From the NCBI GenBank assembly GCA_015039365.1, contig WION01000207.1, positions 30,768 to 94,767 of the forward strand: DNA of 64,000 nucleotides, in the 5' to 3' direction. The translations under genes and the position numbers were made by a program. The number at the start of each line of letters is the position of its first letter. Positions within the stretch are counted from its first letter, which is position 1. The notes beneath the pieces are model-generated. The model ran no database searches. It saw nothing but the letters and a program-made list of their open reading frames with translations, and was not told the DNA's origin. The stretch is from Amanita rubescens. Its lineage: Eukaryota > Basidiomycota > Agaricomycetes > Agaricales > Amanitaceae. This document shows, piece after piece, positions 42,788 through 54,866 of the stretch.

Positions 42788-44986
42788 CTAGTGTTTGCGA
42801 CTTGTGCGATTTCGACTTTTGGCTTCCCCCCTCTCTTTTCTTGCCTCCCTGACTGCCTTGAGCAATTTGGTGTACTGATGTCGCATGCCTGGGAACTTGG
42901 CCTCAAAAAGGCTAAAATTGCCATGGCATTCAATCGCAAATTCCTCCCAAATGAACCGAATGTTGCTCAATTTCATTGCCTCTGTCTGATAGTCTGATGG
43001 ATCAAACAAATCAGCCCATTGCTTCAATGGTACCATCAACCCCTTATCAGGAGCCCCATTTTCCCAGTATGCCAGCACATCATCGAGAGAAGTGGTTCGG
43101 GGTATGCGAGATGGCCGAGGTGAGTGTTCAACAGGTGTTGACACTGAGACTATTGTGGCAGGTGTCTCACCCTCATCATCCACTCCAGGCACTGGTTAGG
43201 CTGTATTTAGCTGGGTATAATGTGGAGGTAGGTGACTTTACGATACCAGTAGGAGGTTGTTGTGTGACAGGAGTCACAACCTGGGGACTTGGCAAATGAC
43301 TTGGTCTTGGAGTAGTGCTAGCATATACATGGAAGAGGCCCTCAAATTTCTGGATGATACTCTCACTAAAGGTGAAGAGGTCTTTCTTTGTGGGTGTGGC
43401 CAAAGGGTCTGGTGCACTCATGAAAGACTCATGTCGCTCAGAAGCCCTGTCTTCCATCAGGATATCGCTAAAGCCTTCTTCATATGCAGTCAATTCTTCA
43501 AGGAGGTATCGCATGATGGTGTTCACCTGGAGTCATGTTATTGAGTGCTATTGTACCGATCAATCATGCAGAGGATGGCAAAGGCTTACATTATCATTTG
43601 ATGACCAACCTCCCCACCATTTGACAGCCTTCAAGCTCCACTTCCTTGGAGCATACATGAAGCGATACTGAGCCCCACCTCGCCGAAAACAATGAGTTGT
43701 GAATTTCCCATTTCTTCCCTGCATCACACCTGATTTCTGGACAATGTCATCCATGATGGCCTCAAAGCCTGATCGGCTTGTTGGTACACCAAACTTAATC
43801 TGCCTGTTGAAGCAATGGCTGGGAAGATGAGGTCATCCACTCCCAAGGGCCGAGCGATAAGGCCCTGCTGGTATGATACCCAATTAAGCAGGTGGGTATA
43901 ACAGTCAATCTCGGGCTCAGATGTATTTTGAGGGATGAAATAAGTCTGGGCTGCCAAAGGTGAGAGATATCGCTTATTACATGTCAAAGGCACCAGTACC
44001 TTTGTTTGGGTCCTTATTTGTTTTTCGAAAAACAAGCTGGAATTCATGGTAAAGTTTCCCAGTGGCCGATTCCTGACATAGCTTAACATTGCCAAATCGG
44101 AGGTTGATGAGTTCTTCATTTCTGGGTACTATTAGGTCAATTGAGCTAGCAAAAGCTCAAAGCAAGCTGACCTTGTCCAAAGAGCAAAAGCTGTCGTAGC
44201 AAAGGCCTTGAAGTAAAGTCGCCGAGTGACTGAAACCTTATCGCTACCTTCTTTCCCATCCAGATAGTCCATGATCACCTTGAAGTCTTTTGGGAACATC
44301 GGAAGGGCCTGAATTACAGTCCCTGTCCTGTTCTCTCGATTCTTGAGTGACTCATAGTAAGTCTTGAAGTCGGACTGGAAGACTGGATTCCCTTCCCAGG
44401 TCTTTGTATGAGTATTATATCGCCAGAAGTCGCCTTGACACCCAAGAACCCTGCATGACAGGAGATAAAATTAGTAATGAGATGCAAGCAAGTAAAAGGC
44501 TGAGGCTCACCTCTCAAAATAATCCTTAAAGGCTGATCGCAAGCCCTCAGCTGTTGCAAAGGTGCAACCCTGGTGCTCGCATTTATAGGCAGTGAGCAGC
44601 CTCAGAGCAACAGGGGTGTGCTCACTGATGGTGTTGAAAGCTTGGGCAAGGTGTACCCTCATGCTTCCTTCTTCTGAGTCATCATCAGTTCGGTCCTCAG
44701 TCGCCCATTCGCCCAGCCATTGTTTTCCATTCTTCACATAGTTAGCATAACCATTCTTGGTCCTCTTGAACCTATACCACTCATCTGTGGTCTCTCGGGT
44801 CTGATCTAGAAGCTGTGTAACTGAGGGGGTGGCAGGAACTAGTATGGGCTCGGCCTGAATAGCAGTGGCAAGTTGCGACTTGCGACTGCGACTCTTCTTT
44901 GGTGATGGTGAGGGAGAGGGAGTCGTGTAAGGAACAGCAGCAGATATCCTGCTCCCACTGGTGGACTTTGTCGGTGTGCGAGGCAT
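42788..44986 (-). pseudogene. Crypton-type tyrosine recombinase (one-base frameshift)
   Basis: Six exons by splice logic: 44986-44511, 44450-44172, 44121-44000, 43950-43590, 43526-43247, 43191-42788. The reading needs one extra base near 43800 (ASTG-R|IKFGV), giving about 640 residues. Catalytic landmarks: Arg in LWTRNEELINLRF (~250), Lys in VFRKTNKD (~285), H-x-x-R in THCFRRGGAQYRFM (~380), the WWGGW box (~400) and the probable nucleophile Tyr in TIMRYLLEEL (~418). The C-terminal ~100 residues (LDDVLAYWENGAPDKGLMVPL onward) resemble a GCR1_C-type DNA-binding domain, which is diagnostic for Cryptons. These enzymes cut and join element DNA through a tyrosine-DNA link. The missing base may be a real mutation or a sequence error. 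Confidence 0.8.
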
Positions 44987-45425
44987 TGGCAGAGCAACTT
45001 ATTTGAAGAGCAACTGGCGAGTTAAGACACCCAGGCAGTGGAAGTGTCGGTAACAAGCACATGGTTATTGGCAGCAGAGAAAAACATATGTATGGTTTGC
45101 ACAGCTCAATCACAGGTTGTGGTAATTAGGCGATTTAATGAAGTGCTTAAATCTCACACATCGGTTTTCTTAAATTTGCCCCAACTATGGCCTACATACT
45201 ATATTAGCGGCACAGCTTTTAGTTCTTTATTAACAGCCTCTTTTTCTTATTTACGGCGAGAATCAGTAGACCAGTGAGTGACATGTAACATGCAGAAGAG
45301 ACATCCAAATGCAAAAAAAGCAATGAGAAAGGTAGGCTAGGTCATACTAGAAGATCAACATGAACCCGATGAATAATATCTGCGATTACACCCACCACGG
45401 AACCATCAGCGGACTACGGGTTCAA
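44987..45425. other. Spacer between recombinase gene and host genes
   Basis: It should contain the recombinase promoter and one end of the Crypton-like element. No inverted or direct terminal repeat could be paired. Cryptons usually lack terminal inverted repeats, so the boundary cannot be set from one copy. Confidence 0.4.
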
Positions 45426-46168
45426 TCAAAAGTGAGCCAGGACATGGTACCCTGGCCATAATGAACACCAAACGGCTGGTTGATGATGATATTGTTCGGC
45501 GGAAAACACACGGAGCGCCTCGAACAGATATCCTAGCGCGTGTGTCAGCACAAATCCAGAACAGAAGCGTGGCACTCACCTGGGAAGACAACCTTGATGT
45601 CGGGTATTGGTTCTAGCTTTTGGCGGGCTTGTGGAGGGTTTTTTTGTCCGGCTAGCGAGTATGGTGTTGCCGCGGGGTCGGCGTGGCGCGGAATTTTGTA
45701 GCATTTACATTGCTGAATACAGGACGAGCTGGGCAAGAGGGCGCTTTGGTTTTTGGGTTGACGAGGTTGGGGCAATTTATTATCGTGTTTATGGTGCGTC
45801 TTGTTTTTAGTACTTTTGAGAGGTGACGATGGTGTTGAATGGCAATGTTGGTCATGGTATAAGACTAGCTTGTGTTCTTTGATGTTCCATGCCCCGGGGT
45901 CGATGGAGAATTCGAGGACGTGAGGGTACTTGAGCTCGCATCCACATTCGTCGTTCCATCTTTGCTTCAGAAGCGATGCTTCCATTGCTTCCTCTTGTCG
46001 TTTCGTCCGTCCCGATCCTTCCCCCGCATGCCTTCTACTCCTGCTTTTGTCGGTATAAGCCGTGATTCCCGCGCTTTGGGTTAAGACGGACCTAATAAAA
46101 GGTATCAGTCTTATGGTCCTGGTGGAGGAGAAGACGACAGAGCAGAGACAGAGGTTAACCGCGATCAT
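45426..46168 (-). CDS. Basidiomycete protein of unknown function (~231 aa)
   Basis: Exons 46168-45580 and 45532-45426 with a 47 nt intron (GTGAGT...GCTAG). Frame and phase agree and give 231 residues with the ATG at 46168. A good acceptor (CTTTTATTAG) near 46093 hints that the true first exon lies upstream and that the hydrophobic first ~25 residues are not real. The conserved-looking core is ECGCELKYPHVLEFSIDPGA, then WNIKEHKLVLYHDQHCHSTP. A Lys/Pro/His-rich linker follows and the C-terminus is GYLFEALRVFSAEQYHHQP. It has codon use and introns like a host gene. Function not recognised. Confidence 0.55.
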
Positions 46169-47130
46169 TTCAACGTGTTTGCTTCCGTCTTGTCATCGAG
46201 TAAGAACTTCATCTATCTTCAAGTCGGTGGCTTTTAGATCTCCGAGTTCTCAGTACTTTCACCCCGAATCCTTGTTCATCGTCGCTTTCAAGACGGGCTG
46301 ATGAGACACCGATGGCATTCGACTAGCCTGACCAAATCACTGTCTACTACATAGTATACCTGTGACTAGTATCTGTGCCAAGGAATGGAAAACTAGTCGG
46401 CGTCCAAGGCAACGAAAAAGCAGACCAAATCTCCAAAAACGGGGGGTGAACAACAACTTCTAGGTCCCCTCATCCTTCGCGAGCACTACACGTCGGAAAA
46501 AAAGCTCGAAGCAACGCGCCAAAGCCAGCCTTCACCGGTCCTATAGGGCCTGAAGTATACCGTAATTTCTCTTTATTTCCCCCTCATATCTAACAAATCT
46601 CGCCAAATGGTTTACTCCCGTCCGTAGTGGTTACGCATTGGTTTCACACTTACGTTTCACTCCCCGCTTATACGCCCGAAGCAAATATACAAGTACTGAC
46701 AGCTGACTTGAATGTCAAGTTATTTTACATAAATACCCGGCCGTATATTACAACTTGCTGTGCCCCGTCCTCGGTAGCGTGCTGCGTCATGCCAGCGTCA
46801 TTGTTCAAGCATCACGACTCGCTATCGTTATCCGACATGTTCTATCATTAGGTGTATGATATAAGACTAGACTTACTCTACCTTGGAACGAGGTGAGTGT
46901 TCTTACTTACGTCAAAATCCAAAGGCAACTCCCGTATCACGATGCTCTCGTCCTCTTACAATAAAATAAATAAAATTTTACAAAAAAAAATGCCAAGTAT
47001 GTAATGCTAGCAGCGCACAAGATATGGTAAAGATGGTATAAAATAAATAAATAACACACCAAGATACATCAAAAAAAAAAAAAAAGGGGGGAATGGGGGG
47101 AGGGAGTAGCGTAAGCCCACTACGTACGCA
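46169..47130. other. Intergenic region with poly-A tract
   Basis: 46169-46300 probably holds 5' sequence of the minus-strand gene. Beyond the LINE scrap at 46385-46560, the rest (46570-47090) is AT-rich without a supported frame. An A14 run followed by G6 lies at 47071-47090. Confidence 0.4.
46385..46560 (+). pseudogene. Scrap of LINE-type RNase H domain
   Basis: Plus strand reads KLVGVQGNEKADQISKNG. This matches the end of the RNase H domain in fungal non-LTR retrotransposons, where a G-x-x-GNE-x-AD motif is standard. A TGA follows, then LLGPLILREHYTSEKKLE-like sequence. Only this fragment remains. Confidence 0.5.
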
Positions 47131-49317
47131 TCACGGATTCCGTACTTTGAACGTACGCGTCCGGTTGGGCGGGACCGATGCCGGCACGATACCTGATGAC
47201 GAGGGTAAACCTGGCGGAGGCAACGGGGATATCACAATCGGCGTATCTGCAACCGTCACGTTTGGCATTGACAGCGGGGACAGTGTTGGGGTGACATTTG
47301 ATGATTTCGATAGGGTATGAGGGGGTGTGTAACTGGAAGGCGCAATATCAATAGTGACCGTAGAGTCATCCCAAAACCTCGGCCGCCTGCCTAGATCCTT
47401 GTCGTTGGTTTGAGAAGCTGCCTGCGCGCGGGGACGTAAAAGAGAAATGTCCAGCACGTCGATGGACAGTCGCCGTCTGATAGGCTCGCTCAGTCGGCCG
47501 TCTTTCTTGCCTTTGCTTTTGGCTGCCTTTTCGCGCTCTCGTTCTCTTTCCCTTTCTTTCTCCTTCTCGCGTTCCTTCTCCTTCTCGCGTTCCTTCTCTT
47601 TCTCCCTCTCCCTCTCCCGCTCCTTGCCCTTACCCTTCTCCTCCCCCATCCCAAACGTAAACGGAGAACTAGCCTTGGCAGCCTGATAATCAAACTGATA
47701 CGACCAAGGCTGTCCTCTCCTCTTCTTCGATTTACCCTTGCCTTTGCCTTTCCGAGGCGACACCGGCGTAATCGGACTATCGTCATCCAACAACTCGACC
47801 GAGTTCCGCTTGGCATACCTCATCGGAGAAAGACTCACGACGGAAATGGGAGACAGCGTCTGCTCCTCTTCCGGTTTACGATCCGGTACGACGAGGGCCG
47901 TCACAGAACGGAACCTCTGCGGTTGGTACTGGTGCTGCGGAAGATGATGATGATGATGATACCGCTCAACGCTCCTCGGCCGGACCGCTTCTTCCTTCTT
48001 CTTCTGGTCGTCGTCAATCTTCCTCCAACTCAGGGACCCCAGACTCCCGGACGCCCTCACCTCCCCTGCCGGTATTATTGTTCCCACAGAACCCTGACTA
48101 GCATCGCCCCCGGCATCGGCGGCAGCACCCAGCGGCGCCCTCGTTCTCGTTCTCGCCCTTCCCCTTCTCCTACTTCTCCTCTTGTTATACTTGAAAGGGT
48201 CATCTACATCCGAAAAGAAATCACTCTCTTCGGCGCTCTCCCCGCTGCTGCCTACAGTCCCGTCGGACCCGGGCCGGGCGTACCGCATGGGAGAGACGCT
48301 CCGAGCGAATTCTTCCCCAACTGGGCTGGAATCAAAATTGTCGTCGACGTAGACAATTAGAGGGGGCTCTTCCGAGTCGGAAACGGGTGCGGCGGAGGTA
48401 TGAGTGGATACAGAAGTGGAGGGAGGTGAAGATATGGAAAAGGGCGTCAAAGAGGGGGTGGCGGAGGAGGGTGCCGTAGTTGCGGTGTTTTCGGGAGGGT
48501 CGATGTAAGATAGGTACGAGATGGCGTCATCGTCTTTGTGAGATGGGGATGTGCCATCACCTTCACACAATTGTGAAATCGGATGTGAATGTAAAGACTC
48601 TTCGTCTGATAGTTTGATGGTTAATCCTAGTTCGGGTGCTGGTTGTATTTGGAGCACGGGAGAAGAGGGCTGAGTGGCAGGGGGGGATATGGGAGAGGTG
48701 AAGATAGCAGGGTTAGGGGAGAGGATGGAAGGCATGGGTGGTATCCCGGGCTTGTCCTTGTCCTTATCCTTGACATAAACTACACCCCTGGAGATGCCGA
48801 GGCAGCTGTAATGGTTTGGATTGACGGGAGGGGGAATGGCTGCTGCTCGCGATACCATGGCGCGGGGGAGCTGTACGACACCATTACCACGGTGTGAGTG
48901 TGAGCGGGAATGTTGCGATTGCTGTGAAATAGACGCAGGAGGTTGTTTTGCAGCGTCGCTAATCGTGCGCCTCTTGGGCTGTGGCACAGCCCGTGATCCC
49001 TGAGGCGTTGGGCGGGAGAGGTCGGGCGATGCAAGAGAGGGAATCCTGGACCTAGAGTGTGACCTTGATCGTAACCTGGGGTGATTTGGTTGGGCCTGGT
49101 GAGGTACAAGAGTGGTCCGTTTACGTTGAGGAATTTGAAATGGAGATCCGGTGCTGTTCGAGCTCCTGTGGTGAAGCGATGCTACTGCTGGGTCACTGAA
49201 AAATAGTGATAAACGCAATTAGAAATAAAGGAAGAGAACGTACGGTAAACCGATTCTTGGTGGGATCGGAGGCAGCGGACGAACAGGCAACGGACGGGAG
49301 TCGTGGTTGCAGTCCAT
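47131..49317 (-). CDS. Large disordered Ser/Arg/Glu-rich protein (712 aa)
   Basis: Exon 1 is 49317-49244 (ATG, MDCNHDSRPLPVRPLPPIPP) and exon 2 is 49195-47131. The 48 nt intron starts GTACGT and ends TTTTTCAG. The phases fit, giving 712 residues. The sequence is mostly low complexity: Ser/Pro-rich in the first half, a His run near residue 420, two copies of SPMRYA (short linear motif) and a Glu/Arg/Lys run of about 45 residues (about 545-590) that could form a single helix. No known domain. It is likely a real host gene, head-to-head with the membrane protein gene at 49303-50058, and the 5' ends nearly touch. Confidence 0.65.
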
Positions 49318-50058
49318 TGCCGAGGTGTGACCGTGACGTCACAAGAGATGCCTCAGCCTGCCATCACGAACCCGCCTGCCACAAATGCGGCGTCGAGCAC
49401 GACCAGCGCAAGCGGTTCAATCAGTGGTTCAACGAATGCGACTACATCTCAACTCGTAATTCCAGCCACAGCACCAGCAGGGAGTATCGTCATCACTCAA
49501 CCACCACAAACAGCCACGTCTTACTTCAAACTCGCTCCTTCCCAGACAGTCACCATCGCTTGGAATTTCACTGATGTCCTCGTAACCCCAACTTCACTCA
49601 CTGTCTCTGCTGTATGCGATAACGGAAATACATACGCAGTCGGCCCAACAAATGGTATCATTCCAGGTTCTGCTACTTCGGTAACCTGGGACCTCTACTC
49701 TTACCAACAGGCAAACCCTGCCACACAACTCGTTCAAGGAACATACACCCTCATGATATGGGGCAAAGGTGGTCCAAATGCCCAACTATCTCCAGGGCAG
49801 TTGGCCCCAAACAATAACCTTCGTTTCGCCATCTACACTCCACAGGCTTACACTCCCCTTGGTTCCGGTGAGTTTTTCCCGCCTCGATCATGCGTGCTTA
49901 CTCACCTTGCCTCTTTAGGCTGGCAATGCGCCATCTGCAGCGGATCTCTCTCCTCCTATACCTCACATCCCGCTTTCACGGGCATCCTTACCCTTTTTAT
50001 CATCATGTTCCTTTCCGGATTCAGTGTCTTGCGATATGGAGTCGTACGACGCCGTTGA
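49303..50058 (+). CDS. DUF7137-like single-pass membrane protein
   Basis: The core reads SQTVTIAWNFTDVLVTPTSL, then PTNGIIPGSATSVTWDLYSY and TLMIWGKGGPNAQLSPG. It matches what I know of DUF7137 proteins, which are surface proteins of basidiomycetes with a Ser/Thr-rich N-terminus. An intron at 49868-49918 (51 nt, GTGAGT...CTTTAG) keeps the frame open if unspliced. Splicing gives GSGWQCAICSG. The C-terminus has a hydrophobic helix (FTGILTLFIIMFLSGFSVL) followed by RYGVVRRR, a stop-transfer anchor. No signal peptide is visible in this frame. The ATG at 49346 or an unseen upstream exon may supply the start. Confidence 0.6.
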   Translation: MVAVHCRGVTVTSQEMPQPAITNPPATNAASSTTSASGSISGSTNATTSQLVIPATAPAGSIVITQPPQTATSYFKLAPSQTVTIAWNFTDVLVTPTSLTVSAVCDNGNTYAVGPTNGIIPGSATSVTWDLYSYQQANPATQLVQGTYTLMIWGKGGPNAQLSPGQLAPNNNLRFAIYTPQAYTPLGSGEFFPPRSCVLTHLASLGWQCAICSGSLSSYTSHPAFTGILTLFIIMFLSGFSVLRYGVVRRR

Positions 50059-50343
50059 TACCAAAAAAAATGACGATTTTGGACTCAGACACTTGCATCT
50101 TATATATACACTCGCACGGACTTAGATTTATTGTCGTACACTTATGATTCGATTCGTTTTTAATTTGCTTCACTCTTTACGATTGGGACTATGTTGCTTA
50201 GTCATCAGTAGCAAAATGATCACCTCGACTTTGGAATGGCAGATATGTTGCAATTGGCAAACGGGTCCAAACAGTAACCGCCTGTCTGCTAATGACAGGT
50301 ACAGCCGGCGGGCCTGTAATCACATGACCTTTTGTCTATGTAT
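50059..50343. other. 3' flank of membrane gene, up to the repeat array
   Basis: AT-rich host-like sequence. CTGTCTGCTAATGACAG (50281-50297) is a small inverted repeat that could be a transcription end signal or chance. No gene. Confidence 0.3.
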
Positions 50344-50389
50344 CATTCCATAAAAATTTTCAGGCGTGGTGTATTGGTGTATCCCACAC

Positions 50390-51760
50390 CATTCTCCAAC
50401 CTTTAGACACTATGGTCTATGGTGTATCCCACACCAAATTTTCTCAGTCTTGAGCTATGGTGTATCCCACACCATTCCCCAGCCTTTAGACACTATGGTG
50501 TCATCCACACAATAATTTCTTAGTCTTAAGGTATGGTGTATCCCACACCATTCCCCAGCCTTTAGACACTATGGTGATACCCACACCATATTTCTCAGTC
50601 TTCAGGTATGGTGTATCCCACACCATTCCCCAGCCTTTAGACACTATGGTGTCACCCACACCATATTTTCTTAGTCTTAAGGTATGGTGTATCCCACACC
50701 ATTCCCCAGCCTTTAGACACTATGGTGATACCCACACCATATTTCTCATTCTTCAGGTATGGTGTATCCCACACCAAATTTTCTCAGTCTTGAGCTATGG
50801 TGTATCCCACACCATTCCCCAGCCTTTAGACACTATGGTGTCACCCACACCATATTTTCTTAGTCTTAAGGTATGGTGTATCCCACACCATTCCCCAGCC
50901 TTTAGACACTATGGTGATACCCACACCATATTTCTCATTCTTCAGGTATGGTGTATCCCACACCAAATTTTCTCAGTCTTGAGCTATGGTGTATCCCACA
51001 CCATTCCCCAGCCTTTAGACACTATGGTGTCACCCACACCATATTTTCTTAGTCTTAAGGTATGGTGTATCCCACACCATTCCCCAGCCTTTAGACACTA
51101 TGGTGTCACCCACACCATATTTTCTTAGTCTTAAGGTATGGTGTATCCCACACCATTCCCCAGCCTTTAGACACTATGGTGTCACCCACACCATATTTTC
51201 TCAGTCTTCAGGAATGGTGTATCCCACACCATTCCCCAGCCTTTAGACACTATGGTGTCATCCACACCATATTTTCTCAGTCTTCAGGTATGGTGTATCC
51301 CACACCATTCCCCAGCCTTTAGACACTATGGTGTCATCCACACCATATTTTCTCAGTCTTCAGGTATGGTGTATCCCACACCATTCCCCAGCCTTTAGAC
51401 ACTATGGTGTCATCCACACCATATTTTCTCAGTCTTCAGGTATGGTGTATCCCACACCATTCCCCAGCCTTTAGACACTATGGTGTCATCCACACCATAT
51501 TTTCTCAGTCTTCAGGTATGGTGTATCCCACACCATTCCCCAGCCTTTAGGCACTATGGTGTCACCCACACCATATTTTCTTAGTCTTAAGGTATGGTGT
51601 ATCCCACACCATTCCCCAACCTTTAGACACTATGGTGTCTCCCTTACCATATTTCTCAGTCTGCAGGTATGGTGTATCCCTCACCATTCCCTAGCGTTTA
51701 TAGTACATGGTGACTCCCACACCATATCTCTGAGCATTTAGGTATGGTATCTCTCACACC
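50390..51760 (+). repeat. Left array of ~81 bp ACACCAT palindromic units
   Basis: About sixteen units. Each combines GGTGTATCCCACACC, CCCCAGCCTTTAGACACTA, TGGTGTCACCCACACCA and TTTTCTTAGTCTTAAGG. Variants differ mainly at TCACCC/TCATCC/ATACCC and CTTAAGG/CTTCAGG. The last units (51610-51760) are degenerate. Likely transposase-binding or replication-type subterminal repeats. The peptide frames in it are artefacts. Confidence 0.85.
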
Positions 51761-51801
51761 ATTTCATATGGTGACTTGTGTATTAAAATACAATTAGTGT
51801 T

Positions 51802-54800
51802 CTACATCTCTAGCATTCGCCTAATAATTAGCCTATTCCAGACAGAGATAAACACTTTTGTGAACAAGATGGCCCTATCCTGTGTCATATAGCTGACTGA
51901 CTTCCGAATACGAGCCATCCCTCCATTTCCGCATTCAGCTGCACTTGAATTGATCTTGCTAAGCCGTGGATCCACAGCTGCATAAGTCTTCAAAAAAGAT
52001 GCAGGTGAGCATTTTGTATGACCTTTAGCATGAAAGTCATCAACGACAAATAGCGTGTCTGCAAAGAAATCTGTCTCGCGAGTCAGGCAGTAGGGTCCGA
52101 GTGCACAAGCGAAGTCATAAACGACACATTTGGGCGCTCTAGGCCAGCGTGTAATCATCGCTGAAAAGACATCATTACGACCTTCACCATTTGGAATGCA
52201 ATGAAACCCATAGCAAATGCTATGCGTGCACCAGGCACACATAATGCCCCCTGTCAACCTTTTCTGACTATAAGTTGCATAATACTTTGAGCATTTCCCT
52301 CCACGCTGCGACGTCTCAGTACTTGTGTCGTCTCTTAATCTTGGGTACTTTGGTCTGTACCTTATCTGTGGCATGCTATAGCAACAGCCAGTCTGGTTCC
52401 AGGTCCATTCAATGCAAGCTCATTTTTATTGTGATGAGATAAGGGCTTACCTGTCGCCAATCCTTATCAGCAGGATTAATGTCCTCATCAATATCCGGAA
52501 CAGCGTGAATGGAAAGGGTCATAAGCACGCCATTAGTCCGTTCCACCAGCCACCGGCACATCCCCAGTAAATCTGGAGGATACGTCTTAGCTCTCTTTTC
52601 TTCATATCGAAGTACGTTGTAAAGTGCAGGAATTAAAGCAAGGGATGAAGCATTTTCCTTTGTAGGACAGTCCACGAAGCACAAGAGATCCTTGAGTGCG
52701 GATCTTGTTTACAATTTGCAACACCGAATCATCGGATGCTATCTGCCAATGCATTTATGTTTGCTCTACCCTTCGACATTCAATCCGACTCACTTGTACA
52801 AACAAGTTCATGTATTCTTTTTGTCGCGACATGCCAGAATTTGCGACAGCTGTTGGCAGGCCGATGTGGGAATAGAAACAGGTAGCAAGAGACATGTTAA
52901 CGAGTCTCAAGGACTCGTGTGTTTTCAATACAAGCTCAACGAGGTTAGACGTGTCGCGAGCAGCCTTTTCTATTACACCGGAGTCTGTGGTCCCTTCAAT
53001 CGAGTCTGTGGTACCGGTGCATCCTTCCGAAGTAGGCACTGCCTCCAATATTTTACGCATAGCACGACGGAGGTCTGAATTTCCAATCGGTGCTTGCACC
53101 TGATAGCGTGAACTGCGGATAAGGGATCTTTCGTGAACAACCGTTGGGGGAGTCAGGGAGGGCAATATATGCTTGCGATGAAAGGATAGCGAGACGCCAT
53201 CCCAGATAACGGTTTCGGGTGCAGGGCCACACTTTGGGCACTTCATATCTCCATCAAGCTGCAGCAAGGCAGCGTAGGAGAACCAACCGTTACGAAAGAC
53301 GGCTTCGTGAGGAAATGGCAATGAGCCATAGCATAAATAACGCTTCCGCATCACGCTAACCCATGCCGAAAACGGCGTCTCAGATGAGGTGAAGTTGGCC
53401 GTGTAGTCATTAAGTAGGTCGTGCGTGAAAAGTACAGAGTTATTTAGGTTGAGCAAACCCTGTTGTCGACCATCGGGGCCAATAAACCGGCGGAGAATGG
53501 GAGGGCACTTCTGACATAGCTGGACTTCTAAATGTGTTCGATGAGCAGTGGTAAGAGTATACACAACACACTCCCGAAGCGTCGCTTGCTCCGTCATTCT
53601 GCGGGTACTTCCGCATACGCAACGAGCTCCCTCATCCAGATGGATCGTACTAGGTACTTGAAGTACAGGTGGAACTCGTTCATGAGCAGCTGAGTTGTCC
53701 TCTGGAGCGATGCCCAGACGGGCAGTGGGATGGGCAGGTGAGATACCGATACAACTGAGCTCCTAGCTGACCGGGCGCCGACAGATTGAAGTTGGACGTC
53801 TAATGGACCAACCAACGTCAGATAGACCGAAAATATGATATAAAAACATACCAGATAGGCTATGAGTTTCAGCGAGAGGATCACGAGCGCTTGGGTCCTG
53901 TTGAACCAGTTGCTGCAGGTAATGTCGAGCCTTTGTGACGTGACGACAACCGTCATCACCGTCTCTGTCGCACTTCCACGACCCTGTCCCACTGTCATGC
54001 CCGTTGTGGTAGACCACACAGCGGTACTTTACCGCTTGCCGATCGCTATCTGACACGGAGAACAAATTAATTGAAGTGTCTTCTGCCACCTCGCGCGCAA
54101 ACAAAGTGATGCTTAGATCAGCACCATCGGATGCGTCTAAGGGGCCGAACGTCGAAGTTGTAAGTTTACGCTACAATTACATTGTACCTTGAGTACTCAC
54201 ATGTATCAGCCCTTGAACTTGGGAAATACAAATCACCATGCTCGTGCAAGAGGGTTGCGTGCACGCAGCCATTTTTTCCGCTGGGACAGAAACAGGCAAT
54301 GACCGTTTGTTGGCCGAACATCTCGTGCTGTAAATGATACCATGCATCCTAGTATGAAGAGTGAGTTGAAACATCATATGATCCGTTCCGTGGAAGCCAT
54401 AACTTACCGTAGCTGTTAGTGATCGCGAGTCCCATCCTTGAACCACGAACAAGTTTGGGCTTAGTAGGTATATCCCTGCAATACCCGCCGCAACCGACTC
54501 CACGTACTCCACATAGCCATGCGGATGCTCCCGAGAATCGCCGTCTTCATATGCCGGTGGTGTGGGATGGATAGTGGGATTTGTGGTGAGTTCAGTGGCT
54601 GTATCCCCGGTACCGCTATCATCATCCGCCACCTGTAGTCCACTTAACTCTTCGCTATGCAAAGTGGGATGGTCTGAAGCTTCAACCGGTTGGCCTCGAT
54701 TCTTTTTTGACTTTCGTGAATGAACGGTGTAGGTCCTCGGCCGTTTTTGTGGGGATGAAATATAATAATCACTAGATTTCCCCAGTTCCCCACCAGAATT

Positions 54801-54866
54801 GGGTGCCAAAAGATCGTCCTCCCATATACGTGTAGGAGAGGGTGGCGGTGTATCCAGCTCAATCAT
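51802..54866 (-). pseudogene. KDZ-family transposase with cysteine clusters (one-base insertion)
   Basis: Exons by splice logic: 54866-54408, 54348-54201, 54136-53852, 53799-53747, 53699-52794, 52742-52451, 52365-51802. One extra A near 52704-52709 breaks the frame. Without it there are 901 residues. The N-terminus is disordered, then a zinc-type region follows (CFCPSGKNGCVH; later RCVVY..WKC..CRH). A CxC5-like cluster (CVCGS, then LCQKCPPILRRFIGPDG) and a CxC6-like part (LTGGIMCAWCTHSICYGFHC) come next. The RNase H-fold end carries VVYDFACAL, DDFHAKGHTKC and SSAAECGN, giving a D-D-E set. KDZ enzymes are cut-and-paste transposases common in mushrooms. The insertion may be a mutation or a sequence error. 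Confidence 0.75.

Noticed and set aside
47447..47816. Ser/Phe-rich plus frame and Arg-rich minus frame
   Set aside because: Shadows of the Glu/Arg/Lys run in the 712-aa protein.
50571..51128. 185-aa plus-strand frame
   Set aside because: Pure read-through of the 81 bp repeat. The same peptide unit recurs with each repeat.
50390..51760. Regular repeats resembling a CRISPR array
   Set aside because: Units are near-identical throughout with no unique spacers, the context is eukaryotic with introns, and no cas genes are present.
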